Shown here in pieces: positions 43,952 through 52,324 of a stretch of 64,000 nucleotides of DNA. The position numbers and the translations under genes were made by a program. The stretch is from Natrarchaeobius oligotrophus (lineage in GTDB: Archaea; Halobacteriota; Halobacteria; Halobacteriales; Natrialbaceae). The DNA lies in NCBI RefSeq assembly GCF_003841465.1, contig NZ_REFZ01000005.1, positions 186,001-250,000 of the forward strand, given 5' to 3'. The first letter of the stretch is position 1. The number at the start of each line of letters is the position of its first letter. The notes beneath the pieces are model-generated. The model was not told the origin of the DNA. It saw nothing but the letters and a program-made list of their open reading frames with translations, and did no database searches.

Positions 43952-44016
43952 GTCCAACCGCTGTTTCGTAGTTGTTCGGCGTGGTTCGTCGCAGTCTAAC
44001 CGCTGTTTCGTAGCTG
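43952..44016. repeat. 23-bp imperfect direct repeat
   Basis: GTCxAACCGCTGTTTCGTAGxTG occurs at 43952-43974 and again at 43994-44016, with two mismatches. It lies in the gene-free interval 43898-44157. Confidence 0.55.
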
Positions 44017-44157
44017 CCTGGCTCTGATAACGCGATCTACGACCGCTGGAACGAGTCCGAGCCGAACGCGTCGCTAGCCGAGGACGTCACCGATCGATCG
44101 GAACGGACCCGCGGCTAGTCGGTACAGCGTCGATAAAATGTGTTCGAGTGGCGTCCC

Positions 44158-44325
44158 TTACAGGTCGCGCGGCTGGACCGTCTTCCGGTCGTTCGCCTCT
44201 GCACGGCGGGCAGCGTCTGCGAGCAGCTCGTCGACTTCCTCGTCGAGTGCATCGTAGAAGTCCGAGGCGACGTTCTTGTCATCGAGCGCTTCTTTCACGG
44301 CGGCTTTGACGATAAGGTCTGCCAT
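44158..44325 (-). CDS. DUF1931 histone-fold protein
   Basis: A 55-residue protein: MADLIVKAAVKEALDDKNVA..., 'FYDALDEEVDELLADAARRAEANDRKTVQPRDL'. This is the small DUF1931 family, a histone-like fold with helices and the final TVQPRDL. The protein is short in haloarchaea, as here. A TATA-like TTTATAC lies about 27 bases before the ATG at 44325. It may bind DNA, but no function is established. Confidence 0.85.
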   Translation of the reverse strand: MADLIVKAAVKEALDDKNVASDFYDALDEEVDELLADAARRAEANDRKTVQPRDL

Positions 44326-44821
44326 ACGATGTATCGATTTCCCCTTCCGTAGTATAAACGTTTTGGTTGTTAGTGGAAATACACTGCTTGCAGCGGTTGA
44401 TTCGCCCGTTTGGATAGGGGCCACCACCGGAAAGTATATGTCTGATGAATCTCTGACGGGACGTTCCGCCCTTCGAGCCGAGGGAAACGACCTCGCGCGC
44501 GGCGTCACGACCGCTCGCGCGCGATCCGAGATCCAGCGGTCGACGCACAGCTCGTGGACGGAACGATCCCTGGTTCGACGGCGGCGACGTGCGAGTAGGT
44601 CCCGTCTACCCGAACCCCTGACTCACTCGAGTTCCGCGTCGACGGCGGCCCTATTCCACATGCCCGCGCGTTCTCCCCGAACACCGACGAGGAAGAGACG
44701 ATATCTGTTTTCCGATATCAAAAACAAACCTTGCTGATCCCCACTATTAGACAGTGTTTGGCAAAGGATTTTTAAATGGTTAGCCGCTATCTTCGAGCAC
44801 CGGCCCCGGCCGGTGTAACCA
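44326..44821. other. Gene-free region with promoters of the two flanking small genes
   Basis: 496 bases. A TATA-like box at 44352-44360 (minus) serves DUF1931, and TTTTTAAATG near 44769-44778 (plus) could serve the DUF7563 gene. The palindrome CCGGCCCCGGCCGG lies near 44802-44815. A frame from an ATG at about 44439 exists but has poor codon use and is not supported. Confidence 0.5.
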
Positions 44822-44971
44822 ATGCCCACGTGTAACCACTGTGACGCGCACGTCTCCGAGCGCTTCGCGCGGGTTTTCGCCGACGAGAACGGCGAAATTC
44901 GCGCTTGCATCAGCTGCTCGGCTAACGCGGGTATCGCGGAAGTCGCGAAAGAGCGCGCTCGCGGTACCTGA
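44822..44971 (+). CDS. DUF7563 small zinc-finger protein
   Basis: A 49-residue protein. [29 protein letters not shown]: two CxxC pairs surrounding a highly conserved core, then a helical tail. This is typical of the short haloarchaeal DUF7563 family in length and pattern. Zinc binding is expected; function unknown. A diverged, extended relative lies at 802-1143. Confidence 0.85.
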   Translation: MPTCNHCDAHVSERFARVFADENGEIRACISCSANAGIAEVAKERARGT

Positions 44972-45050
44972 ACCCGCCCGAGATCCGAACGCGATCGTCG
45001 CCTCCCCGCGAACGGGACGTTTTTCGACCACGGCTACCTACCGGTCTTCG

Positions 45051-45305
45051 ATGGCCGACGGATCGCACGTCGTCTACGTACTCGAGTGTGCCGACGGCAG
45101 CCTCTACACTGGCTACACGACCGACCTCGAGCGGCGAGTCGCCGAACACGACGCCGGAGACGGCGCGAAGTACACGCGCGGACGGACGCCCGTCGAACTC
45201 CGCTACCACGAGCGATACGAGTCTCGATCGGCGGCTATGTCTCGCGAGTACGAGATCAAACAGTTCAGCCGAACCGAAAAGGAGCGACTGATCGGACTCG
45301 AGTAA
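45051..45305 (+). CDS. GIY-YIG nuclease-superfamily protein
   Basis: An 84-residue single-domain protein. The GIY-YIG core appears as '[31 protein letters not shown]' with the later '[34 protein letters not shown]' (catalytic Arg and Glu). It belongs to the short YhbQ/URI-like class. It probably acts on nucleic acid; the physiological role is not known. Confidence 0.9.
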   Translation: MADGSHVVYVLECADGSLYTGYTTDLERRVAEHDAGDGAKYTRGRTPVELRYHERYESRSAAMSREYEIKQFSRTEKERLIGLE

Positions 45306-45455
45306 CGGCTCGAGCCGCGGACGTTCACGTTCCCGTCGATCTGATCGTGGATAGACTGCTCGAGGGGACGTCGATCCGGGGACCAGTTTCGACCGCGATC
45401 CTCGCAGGTCGAGCGATGGCGTCGCTTTTTTCGCACCGGGCGACGAGAAACGAGT

Positions 45456-46850
45456 ATGGAAGCTATCACGTTCGGCACCGACGGCTGGCGGGCGACGCTC
45501 GAGGAGTTTACGACACCGCGAGTCCGGATGGTCGGCCAGGCGGTCGCCTCGTATCTCGCAGACGAAGGACGCGAGGGACCGGTCGTCGTCGGGTACGACG
45601 CTCGAGAGACCTCCCGCGGGTTCGCGGAGGAACTCGCGCGGGTGCTGTGTGCGAACGGGTTCGACGTGTTGCTCCCCGAGCGTGATCGGCCGACGCCGCT
45701 GATCGCCTCCGCCATCGTCGATCGCGACCTCGCCGGTGGGCTCGTCGTCACCGCCTCGCACAATCCGCCGGAGTACAACGGCGTGAAGTACATCCCCGAC
45801 GACGGCGCGCCCGCGCTCCCCGAGGTGACCGACGCGATCGCGGATCGACTCGCCGAGCCCGATCCGCTCCCCGAGGACGAACACGGCGTCGTCCGGGACG
45901 TCGACCTCGTTGCCCCTCACGCGGACGCCGCCGTCGCCCTCGTCGAGTCGATCACCGGCGACGTCGACCTCGGCGGTCTCGCCGTGGCGTACGACGCGAT
46001 GCACGGCAGCGGTCGCGACACCACCGACGCACTGCTCGAGCGCGCCGGCGCGTCGGTCGAGTGCCTGCGCTGTGAGCGTGACTCCGAGTTCGGCGGCAGC
46101 GCACCCGAGCCGGCCGCCGATCACCTCGAGGAGCTGATCAAACTCGTCACGGACGAGGGGAGCGATCCGGAGCTCGGAATCGCCAACGACGGCGACGCCG
46201 ATCGAATCGCGGTCGTCACCCCCGAACGCGGCTTTCTCGACGAGAACCTGCTGTTCGCCGCGCTGTACGAGTACCTCCTCGAGGACGATACCGGGTCGGC
46301 GGTTCGCTCGGTGTCGACGACGTTCCTCGTCGATCGGATCGCGGCGGCCCACGGCGAGACGGTCGAGGAGGTGCCGGTCGGCTTCAAGTGGGTGGCCGAC
46401 GCGATGGCCGACGGCGACGCCCTGATCGGCGGCGAGGAGTCCGGCGGTTTCACGGTTCGCGGCCACGTCCGCGAGAAAGACGGCGTCCTCGTGGCGCTCC
46501 TCGTCGCAGCGATGCACGCCGACGAGCCCATCGACGAGCGCATCGACAGGCTGCTTGCAGAACACGGAACCGTGGTCCAGGACAAGCGAAGCGTCGCCTG
46601 TCCGGATCACGAGAAGGCGCGCGTGCTCGCCGACCTCGAGGAAGAGATTCCCGATTCGGTCGCCGGAACGCCCGTCGAAGGCGTGAACACGGCCGACGGA
46701 TTCAAGCTACAGCTAGGGGACGGTTCGTGGCTACTGATCCGTCCCAGCGGCACCGAACCCGTCATTCGAATCTACGCCGAGGCGAGCGACGACGAACGCA
46801 TTGCGGAGTTGCTCGAGGCCGGGACGGAGCTGGTCGAACCGCTCGTCTAA
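45456..46850 (+). CDS. Phosphoglucomutase/phosphomannomutase family protein
   Basis: A 464-residue phosphohexomutase. The catalytic serine loop is 'VVTASHNPPEYNG' (Ser101), the metal loop 'DGDADR' (245-250), the sugar-binding loop 'IGGEESGG' and the phosphate-binding loop 'RPSGTEPVIRIYAEA'. These are the four diagnostic sites. The substrate may be glucose-, mannose- or glucosamine-phosphate; in haloarchaea several paralogues exist. Start ATG 45456. Confidence 0.93.
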   Translation: MEAITFGTDGWRATLEEFTTPRVRMVGQAVASYLADEGREGPVVVGYDARETSRGFAEELARVLCANGFDVLLPERDRPTPLIASAIVDRDLAGGLVVTASHNPPEYNGVKYIPDDGAPALPEVTDAIADRLAEPDPLPEDEHGVVRDVDLVAPHADAAVALVESITGDVDLGGLAVAYDAMHGSGRDTTDALLERAGASVECLRCERDSEFGGSAPEPAADHLEELIKLVTDEGSDPELGIANDGDADRIAVVTPERGFLDENLLFAALYEYLLEDDTGSAVRSVSTTFLVDRIAAAHGETVEEVPVGFKWVADAMADGDALIGGEESGGFTVRGHVREKDGVLVALLVAAMHADEPIDERIDRLLAEHGTVVQDKRSVACPDHEKARVLADLEEEIPDSVAGTPVEGVNTADGFKLQLGDGSWLLIRPSGTEPVIRIYAEASDDERIAELLEAGTELVEPLV

Positions 46851-47054
46851 CGGCTTCGTCACACAGTCCGTCGTACTGGGACCGATCCCCGAGGAAGTCG
46901 GATCGGGTCGGGTCGGATCACGTCGACCGGCGCGGCGGCCGGATCGACTCTCGGCTTCGACGTGTACTCGAACCGACCGGGAGCGTCGACGATCGAATCC
47001 GGAGAGGTCCGCTACAGTCGAAAGGAACGTCCGGCGTGCGGACGAACTGTCCGT

Positions 47055-47648
47055 ATGCTCGCGATCTTCTCCGATACGCACAGCACCGGGGGCCACCAAC
47101 TCGAGGACGACGCGCTCGCGGCGGCCCGCGAGGCCGACGTCGTGATCCACGCCGGGGATTTCACCAGCGCGTCGGCGCTCGAGGCGTTCCAGTCGGAGTG
47201 TGATCGACTGTTCGCGGTTTGCGGGAACGCTGACAGCGCGGCCGTCCGGGATCGACTGCCGAGCGCTCGCGTAGTCGAGACGGTCTGTTGTCACGATCTA
47301 CCGGCGCAACCGCAGGACGATCGCGGATTCACCGCCACTGACGGACAGCAAACCGGAGAGTCCGAGCGCGCTCGCATCGCGGTGACTCACCGACGCGATG
47401 GCGGACAGACCGGACTCTCGCTGTTCGGCCGCTCGCGGGACGCGGACGTCGTCGTCTCGGGACACACCCATCGGCCGACCGTGGTCGACACCGATGACTG
47501 TCTCCTCCTGAACCCGGGGAGCCACGCGCAGCCGCGGGGAAATCGACCGGGATTCGCCGTGCTCGAGGCGACCGACGGCGCGCTCGCGGGCGAGGTGCTC
47601 GAGCCGGACGGGACGCGAATCGAGACGTTCGAGGTCGAACTCGGATGA
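47055..47648 (+). CDS. Metallophosphoesterase (YfcE/MJ0936 type) with an inserted repeat
   Basis: A 197-residue calcineurin-like phosphoesterase: 'AIFSDTHS', 'VVIHAGDFTS', 'VCGNADS', 'AVTHRRDGG' and 'VVVSGHTHRP', all the metal-ligand motifs of the family. Residues ~79-101, between 'ARVVETV' and 'ARIAVTH', are an extra low-similarity segment (CCHDLPAQPQDDRGF...) encoded by a copy of a palindromic repeat. The reading frame is kept. The normal family has only a few residues here, so an insertion is inferred. The inserted loop lies away from the metal motifs. Confidence 0.88.
   Translation: MLAIFSDTHSTGGHQLEDDALAAAREADVVIHAGDFTSASALEAFQSECDRLFAVCGNADSAAVRDRLPSARVVETVCCHDLPAQPQDDRGFTATDGQQTGESERARIAVTHRRDGGQTGLSLFGRSRDADVVVSGHTHRPTVVDTDDCLLLNPGSHAQPRGNRPGFAVLEATDGALAGEVLEPDGTRIETFEVELG
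47289..47355. repeat. Dispersed palindromic repeat, copy B, inside the metallophosphoesterase gene
   Basis: A 67-base segment matching copy A: TGTCACGATCTACCGGCGCAACCGC on the left, with CCGGCGCAACCGC at 47301-47313, and ACAGCAAACCG on the right. The right arm of the stem has diverged (GCGGATTCACCGCC). It keeps the reading frame open. Confidence 0.65.
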
Positions 47649-48096
47649 GCGGGGGACGAACGGTGGTGAAGTGAAGGTACCCGGACGGAGAGAAACGGCG
47701 CGGCTGCTCGCGGAACGAGTGAGTCGGCTGTAAAGCGCCAGCGGGGGATCGAACGGGCGGAATCGGGCGGTCGGACCGGTGGAGGGCGGTCGGACCGATG
47801 GAGGACGGTCGAGCCGCCGGACCGGTGGAGGGCGGTCGAACGAGCGGATGGATGATCCAGCGGGGTCAGGACGGTTCCAGCGTCCGGATGGAGGGGGACG
47901 ACGTCCGCGTCGCCTGGCACCCGACGGCGTGGGTCGTTCGTCGGGACCCACTCTCGAGTAGGAGGGGATCGTCAATATAAGCGCGGTAAGCTGAAAAAGC
48001 GGTTTTACCTATGGAGCGGGCGTCGTTCGACGCGCGCTGGGAGCTTCGATTCCGGTTGAAACGACGACGGGTGAGACGTCGACCGACCGACGAACG
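47649..48096. other. Gene-free, repetitive GC-rich region
   Basis: 448 bases. The middle (about 47765-47850) is built from degenerate copies of GGGCGGTCGGACCGGTGGA. A frame runs through the repeats but has no recognisable domain. Nothing else identified. Confidence 0.5.
47765..47850. repeat. Degenerate 19-23 bp tandem repeats
   Basis: Four or five tandem copies related to GGGCGGTCGGACCGGTGGA, the later ones diverged and with small insertions. Confidence 0.6.
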
Positions 48097-48879
48097 CTAC
48101 TCCGCGAGCGCGTCGAACGTCTTTCGCGCCCACGTGATCGCGTACTCCGGGCCGTGGTCCCGGTAAGCGTCAGTCGCGAGGGCGTCGAACGGAGCCGGTA
48201 GCTCGAGATCGTGTTTGATCGCCGCACACGCGAGTTCGGCCGCGTCCGCGAAGTCCGTCTCGCCGCGGGCGACGGCACGCGGGAGCCCGGAGACGCGTTC
48301 CTCGAGCCGCGTGCCGGCGTCAGCCCACGCGTCGGCGAGGTCCGGATTGGTCTCGGTCCACGACGCGAACACCTCGCGGGTCTGGAGACCGAGCCAGCCG
48401 TCGAAAAGCGCCGCGGCCACCTGGTAGGTTCCGCCCGGGTCGAGGTCGACCGCTCGATCCAGGTCGGGGTAGTCGTCCTCGAAAAAGCCGAGGAAGTGTT
48501 CGGGAACGTCGAGGCCCAGTTCGACGAACGCCTCGGTGAGTAAAAAATCGACGAACGACTCGGGCGATCCCTCGACGCGTGCTTTGACCAGAACGATCGG
48601 CGGATCGGTCTGGCGGGTCCAGACGATGCTGCCGTCGCCCGGCATGCCGATCGTGAGGTCCGATCCCGCGTATTTCGAGAGTAACGCGGGAGCGTCCGCC
48701 GGAAGCCACTCCGCGGGATAGCTCGCCGGCTCGAGGGAGTCGACGACGAGACCGAGATCCGACGCGACCGATGGCGAAAGCGTCTCGAAGTCGCGCTCGC
48801 AGTCGAAGACCAGGGCGGTCGGCGCGTGCTCGTCACGAACTCGCTCGACCGGACTCGAGAGGTCGCGGGAGTCGAACAT
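48097..48879 (-). CDS. DUF7089-like hypothetical protein
   Basis: A 260-residue acidic protein starting MFDSRDLSSPVERVRDEHAPTALVFDCERDFETL. Features include 'SYPAEWLPADAPALLSKYAGSDLTIGMPGDGSIVWTRQT' and 'FLLTEAFVELGLDVPEHFLGFF', a mainly helical C-terminal half, and 'YAITWARKTFDALAE' at the end. I recall this as the haloarchaeal family DUF7089, function unknown. Its start overlaps the stop of a 29-residue upstream gene by one base (TGATG), so the two are translationally coupled. Confidence 0.75.
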   Translation of the reverse strand: MFDSRDLSSPVERVRDEHAPTALVFDCERDFETLSPSVASDLGLVVDSLEPASYPAEWLPADAPALLSKYAGSDLTIGMPGDGSIVWTRQTDPPIVLVKARVEGSPESFVDFLLTEAFVELGLDVPEHFLGFFEDDYPDLDRAVDLDPGGTYQVAAALFDGWLGLQTREVFASWTETNPDLADAWADAGTRLEERVSGLPRAVARGETDFADAAELACAAIKHDLELPAPFDALATDAYRDHGPEYAITWARKTFDALAE

Positions 48880-48968
48880 CAGACGAAGACGGTCTGGAAG
48901 ACGAGCAGAACCGACAGCACCGCCGATGCGACGACCGTACCGAGAACGATCTTGGTTGCAGTACTCAT
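48879..48968 (-). CDS. 29-residue single-helix membrane peptide
   Basis: Minus strand: MSTATKIVLGTVVASAVLSV, then LLVFQTVFV and stop. It is almost entirely one transmembrane helix. The stop TGA shares its last bases with the ATG of the DUF7089-like gene (TGATG), a strong sign that it is translated. Too short for homology recognition; its role may be to assist or regulate the downstream protein. Confidence 0.6.
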   Translation of the reverse strand: MSTATKIVLGTVVASAVLSVLLVFQTVFV

Positions 48969-49177
48969 ACTCGAGAGCTATCACCCGCCTCGCTTAAATC
49001 CATCCTTCTCCCGTCGACGAATCGCCGTTCGACGGCGGAATTAGCGTCGCACGTCGCCTGCTGCGGTGGTGGATGTGATCCGTCGCGGTGAAGGGTGTGA
49101 TCCGTCGCGGTGGTAACCGGGTGGTCTTTCGCCTCGCTACCGCTGTAACCGTCGAATATCGACCGCGAGAACCCCTT

Positions 49178-49199
49178 GGTTTCCGGTGGAAACGAACCG
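49178..49199 (+). other. ORB-like element downstream of oapC
   Basis: GGTTTCCGGTGGAAACGAACCG contains the ORB core xCCGGTGGAAACGAA, but without the G-string. Confidence 0.4.
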
Positions 49200-49225
49200 A
49201 CTCGATCGGAAGAAGTGCCGGCGAA

Positions 49226-50182
49226 TTACCCGTCGCCGTCGCGCCAGGAGTCCGGCACGTCGATGACGTAGCGTCCGTCCTCTTGCAGTGAGATGATGTA
49301 CTCCTCGCGGTTGTACAGCTCCATCAGGTTGAGTTCGTACTGACCGGGGCTGACGATCTTGATGCTCTCGAACTGCTCGTTCAGCTCCTCGCGAAGTTCG
49401 TCGATCGATGGCTTTTCTCCGGACGGCTCGCTGACGACGCGACCGTGTTCCGGATCGTGGTCGTCGCGTTCGGGGGCTGGATCGGTCCCGGTGTCGACGG
49501 TTGGTTCGGACTCTCCGCCGGAACTCGTATCGGTACTCGAGTCGGTATCGAACTCGGACTCCGCGTCGGAACGAGCGTGAGGGGTGTCGTCGACCTTCGA
49601 ACTCGACCCGGATACCGGCGGGAGCTCGTCGTTCGAGATCATCTCGCTTCTGGCGTCGGCCTGTGCGGATTCTTCGGTCTCGGCGAGCGTCGACCGATCG
49701 ACGGAGTCGTCGTCCGAACTCGAGTTCCCCGTCCCCGAAATCCAGGACGAGTCCGACGCGGGCGGACGTGATCCCGACGAAGTCGACGTCGGAGCGTTCC
49801 GTGAAGACGACGGTGATCCGGACTCCGCGTCGTCGGTCGCGGACGACCGATCCTCGGGTCGGCGCGCCGTCTCGGGCCACTCTCGAGTCGAAACGTCGGA
49901 CTTCTCGAGGCGGTTGGCGGCGTCAGATCGGCCTCGGGGCGAGCCGGATCGGGAGGCGCGGTCGGACGCGGCGGTGTCGTCGGTGGCGAACGACGGATCG
50001 GTCGACGTCGCGTCGTCGCCGGCGGTCGGTCGGTCCGGCGAGGGAGATTCGCTGCCGACGCCCGACGACGGCGAAGCCGGCGTGAACTGGAACTTGTTTC
50101 CGCCACAGTCCGGACAACCAGACAGCATCTCCTTGGAGCCGTCCGGAAACGTCCGACCGCAGTTCGTACATTCGTGTGGCAT
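49226..50182 (-). CDS. oapC: Origin-associated protein OapC (zinc-ribbon plus C-terminal domain)
   Basis: A 318-residue protein. It starts MPHECTNCGRTFPDGSKEMLSGCPDCGG, a clear CxxC...CxxC zinc ribbon. A disordered Ser/Asp-rich linker of about 200 residues follows, then a conserved C-terminal domain 'REELNEQFESIKIVSPGQYELNLMELYNREEYIISLQEDGRYVIDVPDSW'. The order oapC-oapB-oapA next to oriC and orc1/cdc6 is known in Haloferax volcanii. The biochemical role is not settled. Its ATG overlaps the oapB stop (TAATG). Confidence 0.85.
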   Translation of the reverse strand: MPHECTNCGRTFPDGSKEMLSGCPDCGGNKFQFTPASPSSGVGSESPSPDRPTAGDDATSTDPSFATDDTAASDRASRSGSPRGRSDAANRLEKSDVSTREWPETARRPEDRSSATDDAESGSPSSSRNAPTSTSSGSRPPASDSSWISGTGNSSSDDDSVDRSTLAETEESAQADARSEMISNDELPPVSGSSSKVDDTPHARSDAESEFDTDSSTDTSSGGESEPTVDTGTDPAPERDDHDPEHGRVVSEPSGEKPSIDELREELNEQFESIKIVSPGQYELNLMELYNREEYIISLQEDGRYVIDVPDSWRDGDG

Positions 50183-50574
50183 TAGTCTCGGGACACGAGC
50201 GCGCTGATGAGCGTTTCGTCCTTGTGGAGCGTCTCGATCTGGTTGGCCGGACCGATCACCGTCAGTTTCGCTTCCGACTCGTCTGCCCCCATGATGCGAC
50301 CGAGTAACGACGAATCGCGAGTTTCGGATTTGGGATAGGTCTCGATCTCGATGCCGTTGAACTCGTCCGGGTTAATCTCGGCCATCGTCGTCTCGATGAG
50401 TCGACTCTCTTCGTCCGGCGTGAGTCCTTCCTCGAGGATCACGATGTTGCCGTCGTGGACGCCGTCCAGGATCATCCTGATCTTCTCCATGGTCGCCATA
50501 CTGTCCATCCGCTCGCCGCTGATCAGGTCGATCTGAACGCCGTCCGAGTCGTCCGCGTTAGTTGCCTTCGGCAT
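50182..50574 (-). CDS. oapB: Origin-associated protein OapB (DUF2073)
   Basis: A 130-residue protein matching DUF2073: 'GVQIDLISGERMDSMATMEKIRMILDGVHDGNIVILEEGLTPDEESRLIETTMAEI' and 'GIEIETYPKSETRDSSLLGRIMG', ending in an alpha-beta tail. It is the middle gene of the oapC-oapB-oapA unit; one base overlaps oapC and six bases separate it from oapA. Confidence 0.9.
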   Translation of the reverse strand: MPKATNADDSDGVQIDLISGERMDSMATMEKIRMILDGVHDGNIVILEEGLTPDEESRLIETTMAEINPDEFNGIEIETYPKSETRDSSLLGRIMGADESEAKLTVIGPANQIETLHKDETLISALVSRD

Positions 50575-50580
50575 GGAAAC

Positions 50581-51219
50581 TCACCCGAAGTACTCCGCGA
50601 TGTTTTCGTAAACCTCGTCCATATTTTCGCCTTCTTTCGCCGAGAGCGGGACGGTCTTGTGCTGTGGGAAGGCGTCCTCGATCCGTTTGACGCTCGAGTC
50701 GTCCAGGTCGATCTTGTTCGCGAAGATGAGTACGGGGAGATCTCGAGATTCGATGATGCCGATCAGCATCGTATTGACCTGCGTGATCGGATCCTCTGCG
50801 CTGTCGAGGACGTAGATGACGCCGTCGACGTCTTCGCGAAGCCAGTGCATCGCTTCCGCGACGCCTTCGGTCGCCTCTCGAGAGCGGCGAATGGCGTCGT
50901 CTTCGTCCATCTCGTCGGTGAACTCCTCGTAATCGACTTTCGTCGTCACGCCCGGCGTGTCGACGATGTCGATCGTCACCGTCTTTCCGTTTCGCTCGAT
51001 CTCGACGTTTTCTTTCCTGCGCGCGCGTCGCGTTTCGTGTGGAATGTGACTTTCCGTCCCGATCGCGTCGCCCGTCCAGTCCCGAGCGATTCGGTTCGCG
51101 AGCGTCGTCTTTCCGGCGTTCGGTGGACCATAGATACCGATTCGTTTGGGTTCCTGTTCGGAGAACAGGCGGTCCGTAACCCGAGAGATACTATCTTTGA
51201 GTTCTGTGAACAGTCCCAT
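50581..51219 (-). CDS. oapA: Origin-associated protein OapA (Era-like GTPase)
   Basis: A 212-residue GTPase. G1 is 'GIYGPPNAGKTTLANRI' (Walker A GPPNAGKT), G3 'DIVDTPGVT', and G4 is 'ANKID'. The tail contains 'SAKEGENMDEVYENIAEYFG'. The fold is that of TRAFAC GTPases of the Era/Der kind. First gene of the oap unit; its start faces the origin. It is transcribed away from oriC, divergently from orc1/cdc6. Confidence 0.9.
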   Translation of the reverse strand: MGLFTELKDSISRVTDRLFSEQEPKRIGIYGPPNAGKTTLANRIARDWTGDAIGTESHIPHETRRARRKENVEIERNGKTVTIDIVDTPGVTTKVDYEEFTDEMDEDDAIRRSREATEGVAEAMHWLREDVDGVIYVLDSAEDPITQVNTMLIGIIESRDLPVLIFANKIDLDDSSVKRIEDAFPQHKTVPLSAKEGENMDEVYENIAEYFG

Positions 51220-51420
51220 CTATAGGGCCTCCAGCACACGGGGTGTGTCTGCGCGTACTACTGAACCGAACTCACTTAAGCCTACGTCAAACGAGTTGAG
51301 TGTCAAACAGGTTTGAGAGTCGTGCGAATATGTCACTCACCTACGCTGTTCGGTACTCCGTGCGCGACGATCCCGAACGGTGACTCGAAGGAATCGTCCC
51401 GGGTGATCGACTCTCGAACA

Positions 51421-51446
51421 CCCCCACCCCTTCGTTTCGACTGGAG
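51421..51446 (-). other. ORB element (left) with G-string
   Basis: Minus strand: CTCCAGTCGAAACGAAGGGG followed by TGGGGG. Same pattern as the right ORB but opposite orientation, a G-string adjoining the core. Confidence 0.85.
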
Positions 51447-51570
51447 ATCGCCCAATCCGGAGGTGGTATCGAGCAATGTTGTGGACCGTTTTTCGATCGA
51501 TACCCATCGACCGAGCCGTCTCGAGCCACCAGAGTCGTGATTTCGGATAGTTCGGAGCATCGAGAGGCCT

Positions 51571-51642
51571 CTAGTAACTTGACGGGATAACGAGGTCAAA
51601 TCTAGTTCTCTCTAGTAACTAATCTAAACCGACCTAGTAACT
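51571..51642. repeat. AT-rich interval with three CTAGTAACT copies (candidate unwinding element)
   Basis: CTAGTAACT occurs at 51571-51579, 51612-51620 and 51634-51642. The stretch is clearly lower in GC than its surroundings and lies between the two ORBs, where an unwinding element is expected. Confidence 0.6.
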
Positions 51643-51740
51643 ATTCTATTCTGCTAGTGGCACGGACCTTATTCTCAACCCACTCGAATAAAGATTCCCA
51701 TTCTAGAATCCTTCCCTCCCCCTCCCTCCTTCTCGTCTCT

Positions 51741-51767
51741 CTCCAGTTGAAACGAAGGGGTGGGGGG
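51741..51767 (+). other. ORB element (right) with G-string
   Basis: Plus strand: CTCCAGTTGAAACGAAGGGG followed by TGGGGGG. Inverted relative to the left ORB, about 295 bases away. Confidence 0.88.
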
Positions 51768-51826
51768 TTCTGGTCGAGTCGATCCGTCGGAACTCTACCA
51801 AAAGTCACCACTCTACACTGCACTCA

Positions 51827-51882
51827 CTATGCCACTCCTACTACGCCACTCCCACTACGCTACTCTCACTACGCCACTCCCC
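51827..51882 (+). repeat. Four 14-bp tandem repeats in the origin
   Basis: Units: CTATGCCACTCCTA, CTACGCCACTCCCA, CTACGCTACTCTCA and CTACGCCACTCCCC, abutting each other, with further half-copies on the right. An iteron-like array. Confidence 0.75.
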
Positions 51883-52324
51883 CACTATATCTCTCTTCTC
51901 GGAGTCTCGAGACGCTATTACGACGCTATTACGCGTGTACGTAATCTACTATTATCCAGTTTCGGTAGCTCCGCTCGAGGGTCGAAACCGGTGTTCGTGT
52001 CCACGAGTCAGGAGAAACTCGTCGCGTATTGGCTGCGAGTCGGGAGAAACTCGCCGCGTGCTGGAAGTCAACGCGTGCCGGAATTCGCCTCGCTTTACCG
52101 CGTTCGAACCCGGTTTATCTCCCGAAATCGGTGGTCTCTCATCATCGCAGCTGAATTAAAGGGAAGAATTTATTACAGAGGTGTTCCTCTGTTTCGTTTG
52201 CATCAACTGGATCCGGACTGGGCTATCACGCTCGTAGATCGGCCGAGTTGGCCCATCTACTCTCGCACGTACCTGGTTTCGGGCTCGGGTCTCCACACGA
52301 AATGAGGGGGTGATCGTACGACGC

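Larger units (their letters stand above)
51220..52324. other. oriC: Putative chromosomal replication origin (oriC) between oapA and orc1/cdc6
   Basis: 1105 bases with no gene, AT-rich in part, between divergent oapA and orc1/cdc6. It holds two inverted ORB elements with G-strings (51421-51446 and 51741-51767), three CTAGTAACT copies in an AT-rich interval (51571-51642) and four 14-bp tandem repeats (51827-51882). This gene and element arrangement is the known haloarchaeal oriC1 layout. Confidence 0.88.

Noticed and set aside
44439-44737. Frame starting near a TATA-like box
   Set aside because: Arg/Ser-rich, no domain, codon bias unlike the neighbours.
47779-47980. 60-residue frames in the tandem-repeat region
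   Set aside because: Produced by GC-rich repeats; no conserved pattern.
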